NCBI RefSeq assembly: GCF_040702995.1 | Contig: NZ_CP159992.1 | Coordinates: 1,823,501 to 1,887,500 of the forward strand | Reading direction: 5' to 3' | Origin: Paenibacillus sp. AN1007 | Lineage (GTDB): Bacteria > Bacillota > Bacilli > Paenibacillales > Paenibacillaceae | DNA: 64,000 bases | Part shown: positions 1 to 8,537 of the stretch, piece by piece | Layout of the letters: the number at the start of each line of letters is the position of its first letter | Position numbering within the stretch: the first letter of the stretch is position 1 | Notes under the pieces: generated by a model | The model's database searches: none | Told to the model about the DNA's origin: nothing | Seen by the model: the letters and a program-made list of their open reading frames with translations, nothing else | Position numbers and translations under genes: made by a program

Positions 1-1
1 T

Positions 2-52
2 GATGAGATTACCGCTTATGAACAGCGTCACGCAGCCAAACTTTTTGGCTGA
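2..52 (+). CDS. possible 3' end of an upstream gene (partial)
   Basis: The window opens in what may be the last 16 codons of a plus-strand gene, ending DEITAYEQRHAAKLFG then TGA at 50-52. Another frame (3-68) also stays open to a stop, so the choice is uncertain. A terminator follows directly at 70-126, which supports some gene ending here. Nothing can be said about function. Confidence 0.3.
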   Translation, partial: DEITAYEQRHAAKLFG

Positions 53-69
53 TGAGCAGTTTAAATAAG

Positions 70-126
70 GCCTCCATACGGCCAAGGAACACTTTGTTTC
101 CTTGGCTCCGATGTGGAGGCTTTTTT
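70..126 (+). terminator. intrinsic terminator
   Basis: The outer arms GCCTCCA and TGGAGGC enclose inner arms GCCAAGGAA and TTCCTTGGC, followed by TTTTTT. It ends the transcript of the gene cut off at the left edge. Confidence 0.85.
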
Positions 127-285
127 ATGCGGCTTTACGACTAAATATGACAACGTTGTAACCGGATCAATGGACAATATCTGATAGACTGGATAGTAGA
201 TTATGGCAGGTACATAACGTAAAACAGGCGTCGAAGCAGGACACAGATCGAACTTTCATAACTTAATAAGAATGGTGGATGACGT

Positions 286-1692
286 ATGAAAAAATGGTCG
301 GCAGCAGTCGTTTTTTTTCTGTTCCTTTGTCTTTTTCCGGTGATGGCTCATGCAGACCGTGCACCTTCGATCATGCTGGATGGAGTCGCCATCGATCAGA
401 AGGCGGGTGCACCGGCGGAGAATATCGGCAAAACGGTTATGGTCCCGATTCGAATTGTATCCGAAAATCTGGGTTATGACGTGAAGTGGGAAAAGACCAC
501 TCAAACCGTGCACGTTCAGCGAGGCGGCAGTTCGATTGAAATGACTGCTGGGAAGGATGCGGCAACGGTTAATGGCACCGTGGTCAATCTGGACGCGCCT
601 CCGCTGATCAAGCAGGGAACAACTCTGGTGCCTTTGCGTTTTGTAGGTGAAGGTATGGGCCTGCGGGTCGGCTGGGACAATGGAACCAAAACGGTCAGTT
701 TGTTCAGCATCCCGCCCGTTGTGGATACGGTGCCCGATAGTGATCCGGTAGTGACTCCAGCTCCGGCTGGTTTGACCGAATTGCAAAGTATCAGCTTCAG
801 CGGCGATCGCTTGATTGTGGCGACAAATGGAAGTATCAGTCCGAAAGTGTCCAGCATCAGCGGACCGGACCGAATCATCATTGATCTGCCCGATACCACC
901 TTTTCACAGACTTTCGTGGACGGACAAGCCGCTGTACCAGACGGGAGCGGACAGATTGAAGTGGCCGATTCTTCTTTGGTTTCAAAAGTGCGATTCGCCA
1001 TGTTCAGTCAGTCCCCATCCACCGTGCGAGTCGTTCTCGATTTGACTCAAAGCGCAGCAGCGAACTGGTCGCTCGGAGAGAAAAATGTGCTGCTCGTTGA
1101 TCTCACAGCTGCAAACGGAACTTCGGGCAGCCAACCTGCACTGCCGGAAAATGACGGTAAAACAGTCGTTGTCATTGATCCTGGACATGGCGGGCGTCAG
1201 TCCGGTGCGGTCAGCGTAACAGGTGCCTATGAGAAAGATTTTAATCTGGCAGTAGGGCTTAAAGTGAAGGCGCTGTTGGAACAAAATACGAACATACAGA
1301 CAGTCATAACACGTCAGGATGATACGGAACTCTCACTGCAGCAGCGAGTGGACATCGCCAAGCTGAACCAGGCCGATCTGTTTGTGTCGATACATGGAAA
1401 CAAATTTACAACTCCTGTCCCGAACGGAATTGAAACACTCTACACGCGTAAAGAAAGCAGGACTCTTGCCGAGACACTTCACAAACATGTACTGCCTGTT
1501 ACAGGACTTAAGGACCGCGGAGTTAAAGTAGCGAGCCTGCATGTGACTCGGGAAACAGCGATGCCTGCCGTGCTGCTTGAATTAGGGTTTTTAAGTAATC
1601 CATCCGATGAGGCACTTATGCTTTCAGAGTCATATCAGGATCAATGTGCTCAGGCGATTGTTGACGGAATTGCAGATTATTTAAGTTTGTAG
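286..1692 (+). CDS. N-acetylmuramoyl-L-alanine amidase, stalk + AMIN + Amidase_3 domains
   Basis: Secreted peptidoglycan amidase that cleaves between N-acetylmuramic acid and the stem peptide. Residues 1-23 are a signal peptide ending AHA. Residues ~27-143 are a copper-amine-oxidase-N-like stalk domain with the repeated VPIR and VPLRF motifs, ~160-270 an AMIN domain (cell-wall targeting), and ~293-468 the Amidase_3 catalytic domain. Expected zinc ligands are H301 (DPGHGG), E316 (YEKDFN) and H370 (SIHGN); the catalytic glutamate is E432 (LLELGF). The SIHGN motif has Gly where its neighbour has Ala. The next gene is a full-length paralogue of the same architecture, so this is a tandem duplication. 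The ATG is preceded by a weak GGTGGATG. A perfect 10-bp palindrome ACAACGTTGT lies upstream at 150-159. Confidence 0.93.
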   Translation: MKKWSAAVVFFLFLCLFPVMAHADRAPSIMLDGVAIDQKAGAPAENIGKTVMVPIRIVSENLGYDVKWEKTTQTVHVQRGGSSIEMTAGKDAATVNGTVVNLDAPPLIKQGTTLVPLRFVGEGMGLRVGWDNGTKTVSLFSIPPVVDTVPDSDPVVTPAPAGLTELQSISFSGDRLIVATNGSISPKVSSISGPDRIIIDLPDTTFSQTFVDGQAAVPDGSGQIEVADSSLVSKVRFAMFSQSPSTVRVVLDLTQSAAANWSLGEKNVLLVDLTAANGTSGSQPALPENDGKTVVVIDPGHGGRQSGAVSVTGAYEKDFNLAVGLKVKALLEQNTNIQTVITRQDDTELSLQQRVDIAKLNQADLFVSIHGNKFTTPVPNGIETLYTRKESRTLAETLHKHVLPVTGLKDRGVKVASLHVTRETAMPAVLLELGFLSNPSDEALMLSESYQDQCAQAIVDGIADYLSL

Positions 1693-1949
1693 AAGTCTTT
1701 TTTCGTAAATATGCAGATAGGGAAGCCCGTTGTTTCAAGATGCTTATTTGATAAATCAGGAAAAAATAAGACATTAAAATGTAAAAAAAGCTTGATCTGA
1801 CAACGTTTTTTTTCTGTTATGTTGGAATATATTCGCAACTTTTGAGATTGGGAGGCGTCTAATAGGTGTCTGGTAATGCCCAAGTGTTCAGTGGAAGTTG
1901 CAAACTTGCAGCATGCGGCAAAAAAATATGAGATTGGTAGGGGTGAAGG

Positions 1950-3359
1950 ATGAAGAAGTTCGGTTTTTTGGTACTGTTATTTGTCTTTGGGTTCGTTTTC
2001 CCGGGCTATAGTCATGCAGCAGCAGACACGAAAATTATCCTAGACGGGAATGAGATCGTACAGCCTTCGGGTGCGAAAGCGGAAAACATCAAAAGCAAGG
2101 TGATGGTCCCGATTCGTGTAGTTTCCGAGAGTCTGGGGTACTCCGTAGATTGGAAACAACAGTCGCAAACGGTGACGATTAGCAAAGACAACACTGCCAT
2201 GCAGATGATTGTTGGACAGAAGACGGCAACAGTGAACGGCAGTAACGTAGACCTGGATGCCCCGCCCCTCGTTAAAAATGGTACGACATTAGTGCCTCTC
2301 CGTTTCATTGGAGAGCAAATGGGTCTTAAGGTGGGTTGGAACAATACCACAAAGACGGTAACATTAGTTACCCAGAATTCAGGTTCCGGAAACGGGACAA
2401 CCACTCCTCCGAACGCTGGCAGTGATGGTGGAGGATCAGATCAGGAAGGTCTTGTACTGGTGAACGGCATCAGCTTCAGTGACAACCGTTTTTTGATTGC
2501 TACAAGCGGAAGTACAAAGCCGAACGTCTTCACGATGACAGGACCGGATCGAATTGTAATTGACCTGCCTAATACCGCGTTTGCTGATTCATTCGGTCAA
2601 GGACATGCACTGGACAGTAATCAGAATGGTCAGCTGGTTGTAAATGGTTATCCAGATGTGTCCCAAGTTCGTTATTCGTTGTTCAGTAACAGCCCTTCTA
2701 CCATTCGATTTGTCATTGATTTGGCCGGTGCCAAAGGATACAGTGTACAAAACGATTCCGGGCTGGTTATGATTGATTTGAACAAAGAAAACGGCACACC
2801 TGCTCCGCCTGTCGGTAACAATGGCAAGAAGGTTGTCGTTATTGATGCCGGGCATGGTAACCAGGACCCTGGAGCGATTGGAGTTACGGGCAAAAGAGAA
2901 AAAGATTTCAATCTTGCTATGGCCTTAAAAGTAGATGCTCTTTTGAAAAAAGAATCTAAAATCGACGTTGTATTAACCCGCAGCGATGATACATTTCTCG
3001 CATTGAAAGAACGTGTGAAGGTTGCACAAAACATAAATGCAGATATCTTTGTCTCGATTCATGCGAACAGCGGACCAGTGGCGGCTTCGGGGGTAGAAAC
3101 TTATTATTCCCGTTCAGTCAGCAAGGAATTGGCTAACATTATGCATAAGTATCTTGTGCAGTCTTCCGGACTGAAAGATCGAGGTGTAAAGATGGCCAGC
3201 CTGCATGTAACTCGTGAAACAACCATGCCTGCAGTGCTGCTGGAAGGAGGATTCCTCAGCAACAAAAGTGATGAGGCCATACTGTTTACAGAAAATTTCC
3301 AGAACAATGTAGCCAAAGGTATTGTTGCTGGAATCAAAGAGTATCTGGGAATTCAATAA
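1950..3359 (+). CDS. N-acetylmuramoyl-L-alanine amidase, second tandem copy
   Basis: Paralogue of the preceding gene with the same order of parts: signal peptide (~1-23, ending SHA), stalk domain (~27-142, VPIRVVSESLGY and VPLRF motifs), Gly/Ser/Thr linker (~143-165), AMIN domain (~168-278) and Amidase_3 (~294-469). Predicted zinc ligands are H302, E317 and H371, and the catalytic glutamate is E432 (LLEGGF). Unlike copy one it keeps the more usual SIHANS motif. The start has RBS GGGGTGAAGG. The 257-bp gap before it has a TGACAACGTT stretch near 1798-1807 that resembles the palindrome upstream of copy one. A GerM-type lipoprotein follows 34 bp downstream, suggesting co-transcription and a role in wall remodelling or sporulation (inference). 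Confidence 0.93.
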   Translation: MKKFGFLVLLFVFGFVFPGYSHAAADTKIILDGNEIVQPSGAKAENIKSKVMVPIRVVSESLGYSVDWKQQSQTVTISKDNTAMQMIVGQKTATVNGSNVDLDAPPLVKNGTTLVPLRFIGEQMGLKVGWNNTTKTVTLVTQNSGSGNGTTTPPNAGSDGGGSDQEGLVLVNGISFSDNRFLIATSGSTKPNVFTMTGPDRIVIDLPNTAFADSFGQGHALDSNQNGQLVVNGYPDVSQVRYSLFSNSPSTIRFVIDLAGAKGYSVQNDSGLVMIDLNKENGTPAPPVGNNGKKVVVIDAGHGNQDPGAIGVTGKREKDFNLAMALKVDALLKKESKIDVVLTRSDDTFLALKERVKVAQNINADIFVSIHANSGPVAASGVETYYSRSVSKELANIMHKYLVQSSGLKDRGVKMASLHVTRETTMPAVLLEGGFLSNKSDEAILFTENFQNNVAKGIVAGIKEYLGIQ

Positions 3360-3393
3360 GGGACAACCCTTATGCTGAGGAGGCGGAGTTAGA

Positions 3394-4086
3394 ATGAACA
3401 AAAAAATATGGATCGCAGCTTTACTGGTAACGGTAATGGCGGCAGCTGCCGGATGTGGAAGTAAACCAACGGCTGCTCCGACTCAGACACAAGGTGCGGG
3501 ATCAGAGACACAGACAGGGAACGGCGTTACAGAAGTAGACGGTCAGGTCATTACTGATCCTGCAACTGCTGGTTCCGAAGAAAACACAACACCATCCAAC
3601 TCGGCGAACGGAAGCACGGAGGGAACAACATCTTCTGGTGAGACATCGAAATCGCCATCGACGGATAAACCTGCAGCTTCTGACAGCAAAGAGAAGAAGT
3701 CCATTGAAGTTTTCTATACCGATCCGGAGGAACTCGAACTGCATAAAGCGTCAGCTGAAATTACATTTGCATCAGAAGATGAAAAGTATAAAGAAGCTTT
3801 CGCGTCCCTGCAGCAGAGCAAAGATGATAAGTTCGTTCCACTGTGGTCCAAAGATATTGAGCTGAAATCAGTTCAATTTAAAGATGGAGCGCTGACGCTG
3901 GATATCCATATGCCGGATACGGCACGTCTTGGTGCAGGCGGCGAAGTGTTTGCACTGGATGCCTTGAAACAAACGTTTTTCCAGTTTAGCGAAGTGAAAT
4001 CTCTCGATCTGCTGGTAGACGGGAAATCATCTGAAAGTTTGATGGGACATGTGGATCTTGAGCATCCAATGACAAGATCCAATTAG
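3394..4086 (+). CDS. GerMN-domain lipoprotein (GerM-like)
   Basis: Exported lipoprotein. The N-terminus has a positively charged start, a hydrophobic stretch and lipobox AAGC with the lipidated Cys at residue 21. Residues ~22-105 are a Ser/Thr/Gly/Glu-rich low-complexity linker. Residues ~108-225 match the GerMN fold (IEVFYTD, then FVPLWSKD, then LTLDI and the helix ALDALKQTFFQF). In Bacillus, GerM is a sporulation and germination lipoprotein linked to the SpoIIIAG channel, but GerMN domains also occur in other envelope proteins. RBS GAGGAGGCGG precedes the ATG. It lies 34 bp after the second amidase, so the three genes form one envelope cluster. Confidence 0.8.
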   Translation: MNKKIWIAALLVTVMAAAAGCGSKPTAAPTQTQGAGSETQTGNGVTEVDGQVITDPATAGSEENTTPSNSANGSTEGTTSSGETSKSPSTDKPAASDSKEKKSIEVFYTDPEELELHKASAEITFASEDEKYKEAFASLQQSKDDKFVPLWSKDIELKSVQFKDGALTLDIHMPDTARLGAGGEVFALDALKQTFFQFSEVKSLDLLVDGKSSESLMGHVDLEHPMTRSN

Positions 4087-4319
4087 GGTGTGTCTGAAAA
4101 CGCTGAAGCAAGCAGCTTTTGCCGGATTTTTCGTTCCCAGCCAGTTCGTTTACTTCAGGCGTGTCGGGGCACGTCAAGCGAAAGCGACGCAGCAGGGGGC
4201 GAAAAGGTGGTAAAAGATGCACTTCGGTGGGTTTCAAGACAAGCCCTTGTCTGTGCATCAAATGTGTTACCGTGGACTCACGGAATAAGGTCGTTTTACA
4301 TGAGAGAGGGGAATCATAG
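4087..4319 (+). other. hairpin-rich intergenic block, possible structured leader or repeat remnant
   Basis: This 233-bp gap has several self-complementary segments: CGTG/CACG around TCGGGG (~4160-4173); GTC-AA-GC GAAA GC-GAC (~4173-4189); outer arms GATGCAC (4216-4222) and GTGCATC (4253-4259) with AGACAAG (4237-4243) and CTTGTCT (4246-4252) stacked inside; and CCGTG/CACGG (4270-4283). There is no T-tract, so it is not a simple terminator. The left edge, GGGTGTGTCTGAAAAC, is reminiscent of some insertion-sequence ends, but no matching right end is visible. A 77-codon ORF crosses it but lacks an RBS and family features. Confidence 0.45.
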
Positions 4320-7058
4320 GTGACTTTTAAATATAACCATCCATCACACTCTAAAAAAGTAGTATCAGCCGTGCTTGCAGGTATGATGGCCCTGAGCGTA
4401 GGCGGGGGTGCCATGGCGGCAGGCGAAACAGAAACGGGATCGAGCCAGAACGCGGCAGTAAACAGCACAGCTGCACCAGCGGGATTATTCAGTGATATCA
4501 ATACTGGATATTGGGCTGAGAAGCATGTGTACAAGCTGGCGTATCAAGGTATTCTTCTCGGTAATAACGGCTTGTTCCGTCCGGGGGACGCGGTAACACA
4601 GCAGGAAGCGGTAACGATGGCGATTCGTTTTATGAATATGGAATCCCAAGTGAACACCACCACGGCAGCGGCATTACCGACAAATATGGAAGTGGGAAAT
4701 TATTTCAAGCCATATGTGGCGCTTGCACTTCAATTGGGACTCGTAGATAAAACGGAAGAAGCAGCTGTCGATGTTTCCAAAGCATCATGGGGGCAGAAGC
4801 CGGCAACACGCGAATGGATCACCAAATTGTTAATCCGCTCGCTGAACAAAGATGCCGAAGCGAAGGCCCAAAATAATCAGTCTACAAGCTTTGCAGATAA
4901 TGCAAGTATTTCCGACAGTGCCAAAGGGTATATAAATCTGGCTGTTAGTCTGGATCTGGCCAAAGGACTGGAAAACAACAAGTTCAATCCGACGGGTTCC
5001 GTAACCCGTGCGCAGCTTGCGACGTTTTTTAGCCGCGGTGAATCGTTGACGGATACCAAATATCCAAACACGGCGACGGGTTACGTTACCGGATTGAAGG
5101 ATGGGCAGATCACGCTGGTTGTTGACGGAAAAGCTGTCAACTATGCAGTGAACAGCAGTACTCCTTACTTTACCAAAGATAGCGAAACACGTGCATCCGC
5201 ATCGGATGTGAAGCTGTACACTAAAGTTCTTATTGTAGGTTCGGCGGGCTCTGCCTCCTATGTGGAGGTTGTTGATGCCAAACCTCAAGTGGAGAGCGTT
5301 GAAGGTACGTTTGCACGTTCGCTTTCAGGCAATAAAATCGGACTGTTCGTAGGCGAAAATTATGAAACATATTCTTATGATGAGAACACCGCTTTTATAG
5401 ATCAAAATGGGAAAGCGATCAAACTGTCAGACATTACAGCAGACAGCACCATCGAAGTACAGCGCGAGACATTCTCGGCTGACAAAAAAACAGTTCTAGT
5501 GCAGGTGAAATCTGGAATTGTTAATAAAAGCGACAGCGGTGTTATTTCGGAAGTGGCTGCTTCCAGCAAAACCATCAAGCTGGTCAATGCTGCAGGTGCA
5601 GCAGAGCAGTATACGTACAATGATAACCTGATTATTCGTTATCAAAACCGTATTCTGTCCGCTGCTGATCTGAAGGCAGGCAGTTCCGTGAAGTATACCG
5701 TAAAAGATAATGTACTTCAGACGATTGAGCTTGCGCAGGGAGTTGAACAATCTGTTCGCGGAACGCTGGTTGAGATTGGTGGCAATCAGTCCACAGTGAT
5801 GTTTAAACGTGATGGAGGTTCTCTTGAAGCAAAACTGCTGATTGAGAAGCCGGAAGTTATTATTAGCGGTATTCAGGAAGCATCGCTAAACGACTTGATT
5901 ACAGACACGAATAATGGCGACAAGGTTGAGCTTACGTTAAACAGTGACGATCAGGTAACACGGATTCAAGTCATCGGACGGCAGATGGAGCCGCTGAACG
6001 GGGCTACGGTCGTATCTTACAACAGCAAAACAAAATTACTGACCGTATTGGATGCGAATAAAAAGCCATATGTATTTACACTGGATGACAAGACGAAAAT
6101 GGACTATAATGCCTCGAAACCGACATTGGCAGGGCTGGAGTCTTTGTTAAATGACGGACGCAAACTGGATCTGACTTATGTCGGAACTCGTGCATTGACA
6201 GTGAAGGTTATTTACAAATATGAAGGAACAATCAGCAGTATCGATACTTCAAACCGAAAAATCAGTTTGTTATCTGGAAGCCAGACCATTACTGTCCCTT
6301 ACACAACGGCGCCTGCGGTTGAAATGTACAACAAATCTAATGGGGGCCTGTCTGATTTGAAGATTGGCGATAATGTTACCATTACCCTCGGATCAAATCA
6401 GGATGTGGTGCAGAAAATTGCCCTGAAAACGGCAGCTCAGTTTGAAATTGTTGGTGTAGAAACGAATGGCCGGGTCCGGGTGAAGTCGGATCTGCTTTCC
6501 AGCCAGTTCTACTTTGATCAGGCGGTGCTGACAAGCGAAAGTGGACAAACGATTACGACATCCCAGCTGATCGCAGGTCAATTGATTAACGTGACATTTG
6601 AAGGAATAACGCCAAAAGCGGTGCAGGTGGTAAAACGCACTTTGGCGGAAGTTACTGCAGTTGATGGTACTTCGGTTACACTGAAACAGTTTAACGGCTC
6701 GGCAGAAAAAATGTCTGTGAGCGGTCCTGTAAAAGTGCTGAAAGCCGGCTCGACATTAACTTCTTTGACTAACTTGACGGTTGGTGATCGAGTTGAAATG
6801 ACAAAGGATACGGATAACTCCACACGTTTCAGAGTGCTTACTGTGATGAGCAAGCAGTTCTGGTCTTATGATGGCGTGGGCAACCAGATCCTGGTTAAAC
6901 GTGAAACAACCACAGACACAAACTATCGTTTTGCACTGGGTTCCAATGTATTTGTTCACCAGGGTGACAATACTTTAAGCGTGCAATCTCTCAGAGATAA
7001 TGATAATATTGTATTGTATCTCTTGAACAATGTAGTATTCGAGATTTCAAAACAGTAA
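4320..7058 (+). CDS. S-layer homology (SLH) domain surface protein
   Basis: Large exported protein, 912 aa, with a GTG start after RBS GAGAGGGG. The signal peptide spans about residues 1-34 (ending AMAA). Three N-terminal SLH modules follow at ~56-105, ~120-175 and ~188-240; such modules bind pyruvylated secondary wall polymer and anchor proteins to the cell surface. The rest (~245-912) is a chain of beta-rich repeats of the form V-x-G-x(n)-VTLK or ITLVVDGK, ending with no recognised catalytic motif, so a structural or adhesive role is likely. It ends at a strong terminator. Upstream is an unusual structured 233-bp leader. Confidence 0.85.
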   Translation: MTFKYNHPSHSKKVVSAVLAGMMALSVGGGAMAAGETETGSSQNAAVNSTAAPAGLFSDINTGYWAEKHVYKLAYQGILLGNNGLFRPGDAVTQQEAVTMAIRFMNMESQVNTTTAAALPTNMEVGNYFKPYVALALQLGLVDKTEEAAVDVSKASWGQKPATREWITKLLIRSLNKDAEAKAQNNQSTSFADNASISDSAKGYINLAVSLDLAKGLENNKFNPTGSVTRAQLATFFSRGESLTDTKYPNTATGYVTGLKDGQITLVVDGKAVNYAVNSSTPYFTKDSETRASASDVKLYTKVLIVGSAGSASYVEVVDAKPQVESVEGTFARSLSGNKIGLFVGENYETYSYDENTAFIDQNGKAIKLSDITADSTIEVQRETFSADKKTVLVQVKSGIVNKSDSGVISEVAASSKTIKLVNAAGAAEQYTYNDNLIIRYQNRILSAADLKAGSSVKYTVKDNVLQTIELAQGVEQSVRGTLVEIGGNQSTVMFKRDGGSLEAKLLIEKPEVIISGIQEASLNDLITDTNNGDKVELTLNSDDQVTRIQVIGRQMEPLNGATVVSYNSKTKLLTVLDANKKPYVFTLDDKTKMDYNASKPTLAGLESLLNDGRKLDLTYVGTRALTVKVIYKYEGTISSIDTSNRKISLLSGSQTITVPYTTAPAVEMYNKSNGGLSDLKIGDNVTITLGSNQDVVQKIALKTAAQFEIVGVETNGRVRVKSDLLSSQFYFDQAVLTSESGQTITTSQLIAGQLINVTFEGITPKAVQVVKRTLAEVTAVDGTSVTLKQFNGSAEKMSVSGPVKVLKAGSTLTSLTNLTVGDRVEMTKDTDNSTRFRVLTVMSKQFWSYDGVGNQILVKRETTTDTNYRFALGSNVFVHQGDNTLSVQSLRDNDNIVLYLLNNVVFEISKQ

Positions 7059-7088
7059 TCGTTTCTTTTCGAGGATCAAAAGAATGAC

Positions 7089-7130
7089 CGTCTTGATACG
7101 GGATCTTTCCCGCATCAAGACGTTTTTTTT
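7089..7130 (+). terminator. intrinsic terminator after the SLH gene
   Basis: A 14-bp arm CGTCTTGATACGGG at 7089-7102 pairs with CCCGCATCAAGACG at 7109-7122, followed by eight T. Confidence 0.9.
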
Positions 7131-7156
7131 GCAAGCTTTTTGGGAGGTAGCTCTTC

Positions 7157-7855
7157 ATGAATGCAGCGACGGTAAGGCATATACTCGAAACAATGGAAGC
7201 CATGTTTCCTGATGCACATTGCGAATTAAATCACAGCAATGCATTTGAATTGACGGTAGCGGTTCTTTTATCTGCACAGTGCACTGATGAAACGGTGAAC
7301 AAAGTTACTGCAGATTTGTTTCAAAAGTACAAAAGCCCGGCAGATTATTTGGCAGTTCCTCTCGAGGAACTGGAACAGGATATTCGCCGAATCGGATTGT
7401 ACCGAAACAAGGCCAAGCATATTCAGAACATGTGCCGAATTTTAATAGAGCAGTATGGCGGTGATGTACCGCAGGAACATGATCAGCTTGTCACTCTTCC
7501 AGGGGTTGGGCGAAAAACTGCGAATGTTGTCGTTTCAAATGCGTTTGGAGTACCGGCAATCGCTGTAGATACTCACGTAGAACGCGTGTCGAAGAGACTT
7601 GGACTCGCTGGCTGGGATGACTCCGTACTTGAAGTCGAGAAGAAACTGATGAAGCGCGTACCCCGGGATGAATGGACTTTGACTCATCACCGGTTTATAT
7701 TTTTTGGACGCTACCATTGCAAGGCTCAAAACCCCCAATGTCATATTTGTCCGCTCCTGGACATATGTAGGGAAGGGAAAAAACGTATGAAAACGTCCCA
7801 GATCAGGAAAGATAAGGAACGTGTCACCACCCGAAAACCAAAATTAAATTCATAA
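7157..7855 (+). CDS. nth: endonuclease III
   Basis: DNA base-excision repair glycosylase and AP lyase acting on oxidised pyrimidines. The helix-hairpin-helix LPGVGRKTANVV carries catalytic Lys120, and Asp138 is in AVDTH. The C-terminal [4Fe-4S] loop has the exact C-x6-C-x2-C-x5-C spacing at C188, C195, C198 and C204. Length (232 aa) is typical with a short basic tail. RBS GGGAGGT precedes the ATG. Confidence 0.97.
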   Translation: MNAATVRHILETMEAMFPDAHCELNHSNAFELTVAVLLSAQCTDETVNKVTADLFQKYKSPADYLAVPLEELEQDIRRIGLYRNKAKHIQNMCRILIEQYGGDVPQEHDQLVTLPGVGRKTANVVVSNAFGVPAIAVDTHVERVSKRLGLAGWDDSVLEVEKKLMKRVPRDEWTLTHHRFIFFGRYHCKAQNPQCHICPLLDICREGKKRMKTSQIRKDKERVTTRKPKLNS

Positions 7856-7875
7856 GCAGAAAAGGATGAATAACC

Positions 7876-8148
7876 ATGAAATGCATTTCCGTGTACACTG
7901 ACAATTTTGAAGCCTTCTCCGATATTTTCGAGCAGATCGTTGAGCAGGAAATGGCTGAGAACGAAGAAAAAGAAGTTGAAGGCATTACGGTAAGCCATTC
8001 TGGTGACGTACCTGAGCATTACCTGGAGCGTATGTCCACAAAGCCAGAGGTTGTTGTGATGAGAGATAAAGGCAGAGGCATTACGATTCTGCAGCATGGT
8101 CAAGTTTTCGAAATTCTGCTGCCTACGATGGAGAACGCAGTATCTTAA
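7876..8148 (+). CDS. small conserved protein of unknown function
   Basis: A 90-aa acidic soluble protein with RBS AAAGGATG, 20 bp after nth and so probably co-transcribed. It begins MKCISVYTDNFEAF and ends with a beta-rich region (VVVMRDKGRGITILQHGQVF). No catalytic motif, membrane segment or signal peptide is visible, and I do not recognise the family. Codon use and placement look like a genuine gene. Confidence 0.7.
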   Translation: MKCISVYTDNFEAFSDIFEQIVEQEMAENEEKEVEGITVSHSGDVPEHYLERMSTKPEVVVMRDKGRGITILQHGQVFEILLPTMENAVS

Positions 8149-8180
8149 GTTTTGAATAACCTTAACCTATGATCAGGAAC

Positions 8181-8246
8181 CTGGCTGCATCGACACTCCG
8201 ACAAGATGACAGCATGGATAACATCTTTGGCATGTCATGCAGCCAG
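8181..8246 (+). repeat. 10-bp perfect inverted repeat, long stem-loop
   Basis: CTGGCTGCAT at 8181-8190 is mirrored by ATGCAGCCAG at 8237-8246. The 46-nt spacer contains partial pairing of GACAGCATG with CATGTC. No T-tract follows. Its role is unknown; it could be an RNA-stabilising 3' structure of the nth transcript. Confidence 0.4.
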
Positions 8247-8300
8247 TTACTTGATGATAAACATTCTCGATTGTATATGGGAGTTATAAGAATGATCAGG

Positions 8301-8331
8301 ATAAAACCGACAGGATCGGTTTTATTTTTTT
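8301..8331 (+). terminator. intrinsic terminator
   Basis: ATAAAACCGA and TCGGTTTTAT pair perfectly around CAGGA and are followed by TTTTTTT. It ends the nth transcript. The remaining ~200 bp of this 389-bp gap to the dynamin gene are AT-rich, with no feature I can defend beyond the RBS. Confidence 0.85.
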
Positions 8332-8537
8332 ATAGATACATATTGGATGAACCATTCACACGAATCATCTCGAATTGAACTTATATTGATCTGGAATCCA
8401 TCTACATGCAGATTCGAGGGAAATCGTTCAAATTCAAACCTGATAATGTTAAACTGTATGTTAATTAAATGATATACATTAGAGATTGACGCCCGAAAAC
8501 GGATGTCAAATTAGAGGAGCCAGGAGGAAGGCCAGTC

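Noticed and set aside
4090..4323. 77-codon ORF upstream of the SLH gene
   Set aside because: No RBS, no family features, and it lies across several hairpins; treated as noncoding.
7005..7022. Fur-like stretch AGATAATGATAATATTG
   Set aside because: Lies inside the 3' end of the SLH coding sequence, lacks the second half of the box, and no gene start follows at a sensible distance; the AT-rich codons explain it.
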